NCBI GenBank assembly: GCA_964600075.1
Contig: CAZRIE010000130.1
Span: 1 to 11,312 of the forward strand
DNA length: 11,312 nucleotides
Source: CAZRIE01 sp964600075
Lineage (GTDB): Bacteria; Bacteroidota; Bacteroidia; Flavobacteriales; Flavobacteriaceae
Direction of reading: 5' to 3'
Shown in pieces: positions 6,324 to 11,312 of the stretch. The number at the start of each line of letters is the position of its first letter. The stretch's first letter is position 1. Below the pieces are notes generated by a model. The model did not search any database. It had not been told where the DNA came from and saw only the letters and a program-made list of their open reading frames with translations. Both the position numbers and the translations under genes were made by a program.

Positions 6324-7244
6324 TTATTTTAATCCAACTTCGTTTTTACAGGGAAGCCCTTTTTCCAGACACTCCAAATTTCCTATAGTGGTCTTTGCGA
6401 TTTTCTTTAGGGTCGTATCCGTCAAAAAAGCTTGATGACTGGTAATCATGACATTCCGAAGGGTCATCAAACGGGCGATCGTATCATCTTGCAGAATATC
6501 TTCGGAGTGGTCCTCAAAAAACAATCCCTTTTCCTCTTCGTAGACATCCATTCCAAAATATCCGATGTGCCCTGACTTTAGCCCATCTATTACTTCCTGC
6601 GTATTTACCAAACCACCACGCCCCGTATTGATTAACATGACCCCATGCTTCATACGAACGATTCTTCTTTCGTTGATCATATGCTTTGTTTCTTTGGTCA
6701 GGGGCGCGTGCAATGTGATAATATCCGATTTATTGCATAGCGCGTCCAAATCAGTATAAACAACACCGAACTGGTCGATCAAAGTTTGGTCTTGGTTTAT
6801 ATCATAGGCCAATATGCTGCAGCCAAAGCCATGAAGAATTTTGGCGACTATGCGACCGATTTTTCCTGTGCCGATTATGCCCACCGTTTTTCCGTTCATA
6901 TCGAAACCGACTAGACCGTCCAACGAAAAATCCATTTCCATTATACGGTAGTGGCTTCGTATCAATTTACGGTTTAGAGCCAATATAATTGCCACCGTAA
7001 ACTCTGCAATAGTGTTCGGGGAATAGTCCGGTACCCGCACTACGTGCATACCCAATTTTTTGGCGTGGGCAACATCTACATTATTAAATCCTGAAGAGCG
7101 CAGCGCAATAAACTTTACCCCAAGGGCATGAAGCTTGTCCAAAACCGGTCCAGAAGCCAAATCCTCGGTAAAATTAGATATGGCATTATAACCTTTGGCC
7201 AATGATGGGGTATCTAAAGTGAGGTAAGTGTCTAACAACCGCAA
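6324..7244 (-). CDS. ldhA: D-lactate dehydrogenase (D-2-hydroxyacid dehydrogenase), start region damaged
   Basis: The frame from the TTG at 7244 gives 306 residues with a complete NAD-binding core (GTGKIG, G125 to G130) and the catalytic triad R209 (INTGRGG), E238 (DVYEEEKG) and H270 (TSHQAFL). The 29- and 61-residue spacings from the Arg match those in D-LDH. It reduces pyruvate to D-lactate with NADH. The family's N-terminus is encoded further upstream in the same frame: 25 codons up (7319-7317) is ATG, then TAA (7316-7314), then GTA GCT GTT TAC reading VAVYNTHKFEKDYL, which fits the usual MKVAVYST-like start. A single A-to-T change at codon 2 (AAA to TAA) would explain this. The TTG start would drop about 25 residues, including the first beta strand. 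The gene heads an operon with gpmA, under promoter P3. Confidence 0.85.
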   Translation of the reverse strand: MRLLDTYLTLDTPSLAKGYNAISNFTEDLASGPVLDKLHALGVKFIALRSSGFNNVDVAHAKKLGMHVVRVPDYSPNTIAEFTVAIILALNRKLIRSHYRIMEMDFSLDGLVGFDMNGKTVGIIGTGKIGRIVAKILHGFGCSILAYDINQDQTLIDQFGVVYTDLDALCNKSDIITLHAPLTKETKHMINERRIVRMKHGVMLINTGRGGLVNTQEVIDGLKSGHIGYFGMDVYEEEKGLFFEDHSEDILQDDTIARLMTLRNVMITSHQAFLTDTTLKKIAKTTIGNLECLEKGLPCKNEVGLK

Positions 7245-7363
7245 ATTATTTTTACCGTTATTGGCTTTAATCAGATAATCCTTTTCGAATTTATGGGTAT
7301 TGTAAACAGCTACTTACATATCTTCAGTTCTTAAGTACGGGATAGTGTTACCAATTACCTCCA

Positions 7364-7407
7364 CAAAGGAAGTTCGTGCCCAAGACAGGAACAATGATTT
7401 AAATCAT
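7364..7407 (-). promoter_or_regulatory. CRP/FNR-like operator plus -7 box (promoter P3) of the ldhA-gpmA operon
   Basis: ATGATTTAAATCAT (7394-7407) is a perfect 14-base palindrome of the form TGAT-N4-ATCA. On the minus strand TTCCTTTG (7371-7364) matches TAnnTTTG at 5 of 6 fixed positions, and its centre is 33 bases from the palindrome centre, as in P1 and P2. Transcription would start near 7360, about 41 bases before the original ATG at 7319. There is no gene between 7245 and 7484 apart from the damaged ldhA 5' end and the frameshifted NUDIX tail beyond 7485. Confidence 0.65.
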
Positions 7408-7588
7408 CCATCAGTTGACTTTCGAAATGCTAGCATAAAGCTTTTTGATTTTTGATGAATCCGGGAGGATGTAAATGTTTTTAATCACTTAGGTTTGGAA
7501 GTAGATTGTGGTATTCCTTTTCCCCGTCGATAGCTATTTACAAGGGTTTCCAATTCCAAAATAAAGGGCATTTGCCCCGGAACAATTT

Positions 7589-7990
7589 TCATTTTGGCTC
7601 TATTATGCCAAACCAAGCCGCTATGTCGATTTCCGGAAACATCTTTTTGTTACCGGATTTTGGGGGCCATTCCATTTCAAAAGTATTGCTTTTGATTTTT
7701 GAAGCATCAAAATTTCCTTGTAACGCCCAAGTATGGATGATTTTTCCACTTTTTTGTTTTAAAGACGTTAATGGCACAAATTTCCCCTTCGCTATTAGTC
7801 CGATTTCTTCTTCCGATTCGCGAATGGCGGCATCAAAGAAATCCTCATTGGGTTCAATCTCCCCTTTGGGAATTGACCAGGCACCAACCTCCTTTTTTGC
7901 CCAATAAGGCCCACCGGTATGCACAAGCAATACTTCCAAATTTTTATTGTTGAAACGATATAATAGGATACCTGCACTGTTTCTGGGCAT
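7589..7990 (-). CDS. NUDIX hydrolase of the COG4119 type, C-terminus frameshifted
   Basis: Translation from the ATG at 7990 gives MPRNSAGILLYR, the usual start of COG4119 NUDIX proteins. A frame upstream (to 8047) overlaps the PEP synthase gene and is unlikely. The NUDIX box reads GEIEPNE-x7-RESEEEIGL (43-65), with the REx-x-EE core intact and Ser in a place normally hydrophobic. TFEMEWPPKSG (103-113) and FPEIDIAAWF (118-127) are typical of the group. The frame then ends at EPK after 133 residues. One base over, the expected tail continues as AKMKIVPGQMPFILELETL, ending at the stop at 7485-7487; a lost G in GAG(G)CC would explain this, and the intact protein would have about 168 residues. The substrate is likely a nucleoside diphosphate derivative, not determinable here. 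It is 31 bases downstream of PEP synthase, in the same operon. Confidence 0.85.
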   Translation of the reverse strand: MPRNSAGILLYRFNNKNLEVLLVHTGGPYWAKKEVGAWSIPKGEIEPNEDFFDAAIRESEEEIGLIAKGKFVPLTSLKQKSGKIIHTWALQGNFDASKIKSNTFEMEWPPKSGNKKMFPEIDIAAWFGIIEPK

Positions 7991-8021
7991 GGGGTTTAAA
8001 ATGCTGTTCTGCTTATAATTT

Positions 8022-10430
8022 TCAATTACTACTTTCCGCCATTCCAAAGCCTACCTTGCTTTCTTCAGCCTTATTAATGTTCTTGATGCCTGAAATCAAT
8101 GCATCTGGACTAAAGGAAATGGAGTTGATTCCGTTTTCGACCAAGAATTGGGCAAATTCTGGATAGTCGCTTGGGGCCTGTCCACATAATCCGATTTTCG
8201 TATGGGTCTTGTGCGCAGAAGCAATGACCGATGCAATCATTTTTTTCACCCCTGAATCATTGATGTCGAAGATATCACTCAACAGTTCGGAATCCCTATC
8301 GACACCAAGAGTTAATTGGGTAAGGTCATTGGAACCAATGGAAAAACCATCAAAGAACGTTGCAAACTCTTCTGCTAAGATTACATTGTTCGGTATCTCG
8401 GTCATCATATAAAGTTGAAGGCCATTTTCGCCTCGTTTCAATCCGTTTTTCGCCATGAGATTTACCACCTTTTCGGCTTCCTTGAGTGTGCGACAAAAGG
8501 GAATCATAATCTTCACATTATCAAAACCCATATCTTCCCGAACCATTTTCATGGCCCTGCACTCCAGTTCAAAAGCTTCTTGGTACTTGGGATGATAGTA
8601 ACGGGAGGCCCCCCTAAATCCTATCATTGGATTGGATTCCACAGGCTCAAATTCCTTACCGCCAATCAGATTAGCATATTCGTTGGATTTAAAATCGCTG
8701 GTACGCACGATGACGTCCTTGGGATAAAATGCTGCTGCTATCGTACTTACGCCTTCTGCCAATTTATGTACAAAATAATCGGCCTTATTTGGATAGTGGT
8801 GGGTCAGTTTTTCAATTTCCTTTCTCACCGAAACATCCTTTAGGGTAACAAAACGCTTTAGAGCCATGGGGTGAATCTGAATCGAGTTGTTTATTACGAA
8901 TTCCAACCGCATAAGTCCAACTCCTTCGGTAGGATAGAAGGATAATTTGAAGGCTTGATTGGGATCGGCCAAAATCAACATGGGCTGCGTTTCAGGTTTT
9001 TTGAGTGCTTTGGTATCCACCTCCTTTTCGTCCCATTTTAGTTTTCCCTCATATACAATGCCTGTATCGCCACCTGCACACGAAATGGTAATTTCTTGCC
9101 CGTCTTTGATGACCTTTGTCGCATTCATACTGCCAACGATGGCCGCCACACCCACTTCACGGGCTACAATGGCCGCATGGCTGGTTCGCCCGCCCTGATC
9201 GGTGATGATTCCTGCTGCTCTTTTCATAATGGGATCCCAGTCGGGATCTGTACGTTCCGTGATTAGAATTTCGCCCGATTGCAATTTGTCCGATTCTTTT
9301 GGACTATGCAGCACCCGTGCCTTTCCGAAGGATATTTTGTTGCCCAGGCCCATTCCTCGGGTTAGTTCTTTACCTTTTTCCAAAAGGGTAAAGGTGGTAA
9401 TTTTTAGTTTGTTCTTATTGGCACTCTGCACCGTTTCGGGTCGTGCCTGTACGATAAAAATTTCATTGGTCTGGCCATCCTTGGCCCATTCAATATCCAT
9501 TGGCCGCTTGTAGTGATCCTCGATGATCAAAGACCATTGGGCAAGCTTGATTACTTCGGCATCTGTCAGTACAAATTGCTCCTGTTTCTCAATTTTGGTA
9601 TCGAGGTTTATCGTACCACTACCGGAAGTATCATAGACCATGGTCTTTTCCTTACTTCCCAATTTTCTCGAAATAATCGGTTGGGAAAGACCTTTTTTTA
9701 AGCTCGGCTTGAATACGAAGTACTCATCGGGATTAATAGTGCCTTGAACAATATTTTCCCCAAGACCCCATATACTTGACACTAATACTACCTTGTCAAA
9801 ACCGGTATCGGGGTCTAATGTAAAGTTTACGCCAGAACTTGCGAGATCAGATCGGACCATCAACTGTATTCCAATGGACAAGGCTACTTTGGTATGGTCA
9901 AAATGATTGTCTTCGCGATATTTAATGGCGCGATCCGTAAATAAGGAGGCATAGCATTTTTGGCAGGCTTTTATCAATTCTACTTTTCCTCTTATATTCA
10001 GGTAGGTTTCTTGTTGCCCTGCAAAACTGGCATTTGGTAGATCCTCTGCGGTTGCACTACTACGAACAGCTAGAGACAACTCCCCTCTATATTTTTTTGA
10101 TAAGGCATCAAAACCTTCTTCTACTGATATTTTAATGGCTGCAGGAAACCCTGCTGTAAGTATTAAGTTACGAGCCTTGGCGCCGACTTCCCGTAGATTG
10201 GAAAAATCATTTGTGTTCAATTTTCCAAGTTCTTGAAATAAGTTGTCCTTGATATCTGCCTCTTCCAAAAAGTGCCAATAGGCAGAGGAGGTAGTTGCAA
10301 ATCCGTCTGGTACTTGTACGCCTTTTGAAGTCAGTTTTTGGAACATTTCCCCCAACGAAGCATTTTTGCCGCCTACGATAGGTACATCGTGAATGTCTAT
10401 TTCGTTAAAATATTTGATATAATTCTCCAT
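8022..10430 (-). CDS. ppsA: Phosphoenolpyruvate synthase (pyruvate, water dikinase)
   Basis: The product has 802 residues from the ATG at 10430, the usual PpsA length. The frame stays open for 26 further codons to an ATG at 10508, but that extension has no family counterpart and would run through the operator at 10493-10510, so the inner start is preferred. Domains in order: N-terminal ATP-grasp/PPDK nucleotide domain (about 1-340; GGKNASLGEMF at 20-30, AVRSSATAEDLPNASFAGQQ at 121-140), the phosphohistidine swivel domain (about 355-460; GGRTSHAAIVARE with H418), and the PEP-utilising C-terminal barrel (about 480-790; GFRGASRYY, TEIPNN, SIGSNDLTQL, and GLCGQAPSDYPEFA with catalytic C749). It makes PEP from pyruvate and ATP, giving AMP and phosphate. 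The NUDIX gene follows it, and the ATPase operon diverges from it. Confidence 0.97.
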   Translation of the reverse strand: MENYIKYFNEIDIHDVPIVGGKNASLGEMFQKLTSKGVQVPDGFATTSSAYWHFLEEADIKDNLFQELGKLNTNDFSNLREVGAKARNLILTAGFPAAIKISVEEGFDALSKKYRGELSLAVRSSATAEDLPNASFAGQQETYLNIRGKVELIKACQKCYASLFTDRAIKYREDNHFDHTKVALSIGIQLMVRSDLASSGVNFTLDPDTGFDKVVLVSSIWGLGENIVQGTINPDEYFVFKPSLKKGLSQPIISRKLGSKEKTMVYDTSGSGTINLDTKIEKQEQFVLTDAEVIKLAQWSLIIEDHYKRPMDIEWAKDGQTNEIFIVQARPETVQSANKNKLKITTFTLLEKGKELTRGMGLGNKISFGKARVLHSPKESDKLQSGEILITERTDPDWDPIMKRAAGIITDQGGRTSHAAIVAREVGVAAIVGSMNATKVIKDGQEITISCAGGDTGIVYEGKLKWDEKEVDTKALKKPETQPMLILADPNQAFKLSFYPTEGVGLMRLEFVINNSIQIHPMALKRFVTLKDVSVRKEIEKLTHHYPNKADYFVHKLAEGVSTIAAAFYPKDVIVRTSDFKSNEYANLIGGKEFEPVESNPMIGFRGASRYYHPKYQEAFELECRAMKMVREDMGFDNVKIMIPFCRTLKEAEKVVNLMAKNGLKRGENGLQLYMMTEIPNNVILAEEFATFFDGFSIGSNDLTQLTLGVDRDSELLSDIFDINDSGVKKMIASVIASAHKTHTKIGLCGQAPSDYPEFAQFLVENGINSISFSPDALISGIKNINKAEESKVGFGMAESSN

Positions 10431-10492
10431 TGCTGTTTTATTAAGGAACCTTTCGATTAAGTAACGAATGTCTTTCAATCCAATAGCATTTG

Positions 10493-10538
10493 AAATGACA
10501 TATATCATTTTGGAGGTATTCTTATAACGGTAGTTTTA
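10493..10538 (+). promoter_or_regulatory. CRP/FNR-like operator between ppsA and atpD (promoter P4)
   Basis: AAATGACATATATCATTT (10493-10510) is an 18-base palindrome with one mismatched pair, containing TGAC-N4-ATCA (10496-10507). Towards atpD, TAGTTTTA (10531-10538) matches TAnnTTTG at 5 of 6 positions and is centred 33 bases from the operator centre, giving a start near 10544 and a leader of about 20 bases to the GTG at 10565. Towards ppsA, the same spacing gives GACATTCG (10472-10465), a poor match at 4 of 6. The operator may serve both genes, but only the ATPase side has a convincing -7 box. Confidence 0.5.
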
Positions 10539-10564
10539 CTGGGTATTTTAAAAACGGTTTAAAG

Positions 10565-11312
10565 GTGCAGACCATTCAAACAGATAAGAATGATATTTCC
10601 ATACTGGGAAAGGTAGTCGCTGTACGAGGGAGTGTAGTTGATATTTGGTTCAAAAGTAATTTGCCATCTATTAATACTTTGATTCATACTGGTGTAAAAA
10701 AGGAGATTGCCATTGAAGTTTTGGCTCAACTAGATAAGCATCACGTACGTGGTATTGCTTTGACACCCACACAAGGTTTGGCCCGTGGAATGGATGCTGA
10801 AACCCAAGGAAAACAACTTACCGTACCGGTGGGGAAAGAGATATTGGGCAGGATGTTCGATGTATTTGGAAATACTATTGACCATCAAGGCCCTTTACCC
10901 GAAATGGCTTGGCACAATGTGCATCAAAATCCTCCTTCTTTAGCTAACCGTTCTACAAAGTCCGAAATTTTTGAAACGGGCATCAAGGCCATTGATGTAC
11001 TAGTGCCGCTAGAACATGGCGGTAACGCTGGTCTGTTTGGGGGGGCAGGGGTAGGTAAAACCGTTTTACTGACGGAAATGATTCACAATATGGTGGGGTA
11101 TCATAAAGGTGTAAGCCTTTTTTGTGGTATCGGGGAACGTTGTCGAGAAGGCCATGAGCTTTACCATGATATGAAAGCGGCCGATGTGTTGAAGAATATG
11201 GTCATGATGTTCGGTCAGATGAACGAACCTCCCGGCGCACGTTTTCGGGTAGGCCATGCGGCCTTGACCATGGCCGAATATTTTCGTGATGAGGAGCATC
11301 GTGATGTGTTGC
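10565..11312 (+). CDS. atpD: Alternative F1Fo ATPase (N-ATPase type), F1 beta subunit, 5' part
   Basis: The frame is open to the window edge (249 codons visible of about 460-475). There is no in-frame ATG upstream, and the GTG at 10565 starts MQTIQTDKNDISILGKVVAVRG, which places the first beta strand correctly; a TGA at 10496 limits the frame. Features of the family are RGIALTPTQGLARGM (62-76), LGRMFDVFGNTIDHQGPLP (94-112), the Walker A motif GGAGVGKT (159-166), GIGERCREG (188-196) with the catalytic-loop Glu191, and GQMNEPPGARFRVG (217-230). The wording, such as TPTQGLARGM and GERCREG where housekeeping beta subunits have GERTREG, is that of the N-ATPases: second-copy ATPases with gene order atpDCQRBEFAG, suspected to pump sodium. 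The ion specificity lies in the c subunit, outside this window. As expected for that order, atpD is the first gene. Confidence 0.93.
   Translation, partial: MQTIQTDKNDISILGKVVAVRGSVVDIWFKSNLPSINTLIHTGVKKEIAIEVLAQLDKHHVRGIALTPTQGLARGMDAETQGKQLTVPVGKEILGRMFDVFGNTIDHQGPLPEMAWHNVHQNPPSLANRSTKSEIFETGIKAIDVLVPLEHGGNAGLFGGAGVGKTVLLTEMIHNMVGYHKGVSLFCGIGERCREGHELYHDMKAADVLKNMVMMFGQMNEPPGARFRVGHAALTMAEYFRDEEHRDVL

Noticed and set aside
7506..7907. 133-residue plus-strand frame
   Set aside because: It is antisense to the NUDIX gene, which has a clear catalytic box.
8415..8843. 142-residue plus-strand frame
   Set aside because: It is antisense to the C-terminal barrel of PEP synthase, which is conserved and complete.
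10431..10508. N-terminal extension of PEP synthase to the ATG at 10508
   Set aside because: It has no counterpart in the family, would include the regulatory palindrome, and the ATG at 10430 yields the standard 802-residue protein.

Overview
The window looks like an accessory chromosomal region of a marine member of the Flavobacteriaceae (Bacteroidota). The supporting features are a moderate GC content, promoter elements of the Bacteroidota type (-7 box TAnnTTTG, little Shine-Dalgarno signal), and proteins whose nearest recognisable relatives are flavobacterial. No rRNA, tRNA, CRISPR array, insertion sequence or phage gene is visible.

Layout, left to right. (1) The tail of an ArsC/Spx-like protein (1-111). 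(2) A plus-strand operon: a broken carboxymuconolactone decarboxylase/AhpD-like gene (311-564), a small coiled-coil protein (587-970), an AarF/ABC1/UbiB-type atypical kinase (986-2668) and an MgtC plus DUF4010 membrane protein (2700-3974). (3) A second plus-strand unit: a paralogue of the small coiled-coil protein (4101-4490), a broken small gene (4566-4791) and a coiled-coil lipoprotein (4828-5280). (4) A 347-base gap holding an unidentified GC-rich stretch. (5) A minus-strand unit: D-lactate dehydrogenase (ending at 6324) followed 6 bases later by 2,3-bisphosphoglycerate-dependent phosphoglycerate mutase. (6) A minus-strand unit: phosphoenolpyruvate synthase followed by a COG4119-type NUDIX hydrolase whose tail is frameshifted. 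(7) Divergent from PEP synthase, the first gene (beta subunit, atpD) of an alternative F1Fo ATPase of the N-ATPase type, cut by the window end.

The most striking signal is regulatory. Four intergenic regions each carry a palindrome of the form TGA(C/T)-N4-(A/G)TCA, the form bound by CRP/FNR-family regulators. In three of them a TAnnTTTG-like -7 box is centred exactly 33 bases downstream of the palindrome centre, in the direction of the following gene: 209.5 to 242.5, 4038.5 to 4071.5, and 7400.5 to 7367.5 on the minus strand. In the fourth, between PEP synthase and the ATPase, a 5-of-6 match lies at the same spacing on the ATPase side. This is the geometry of class II activated promoters (activator centred near -41). 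I infer that the genes here form one co-regulated set, plausibly an oxygen-limitation or energy-stress regulon acting on the PEP/pyruvate node (PEP synthase, phosphoglycerate mutase, lactate dehydrogenase), on ion-motive energy conservation (N-ATPase) and on the envelope (MgtC-like protein, lipoprotein, UbiB-like kinase).

The same region carries at least four gene lesions: an internal deletion plus frameshift in the AhpD-like gene, a frameshift plus nonsense codon in the small gene, a stop at codon 2 of lactate dehydrogenase, and a 3' frameshift in the NUDIX gene. The large genes (kinase, MgtC/DUF4010, mutase, PEP synthase, atpD) are intact. Either the island is decaying or the assembly has base errors; reads would decide.
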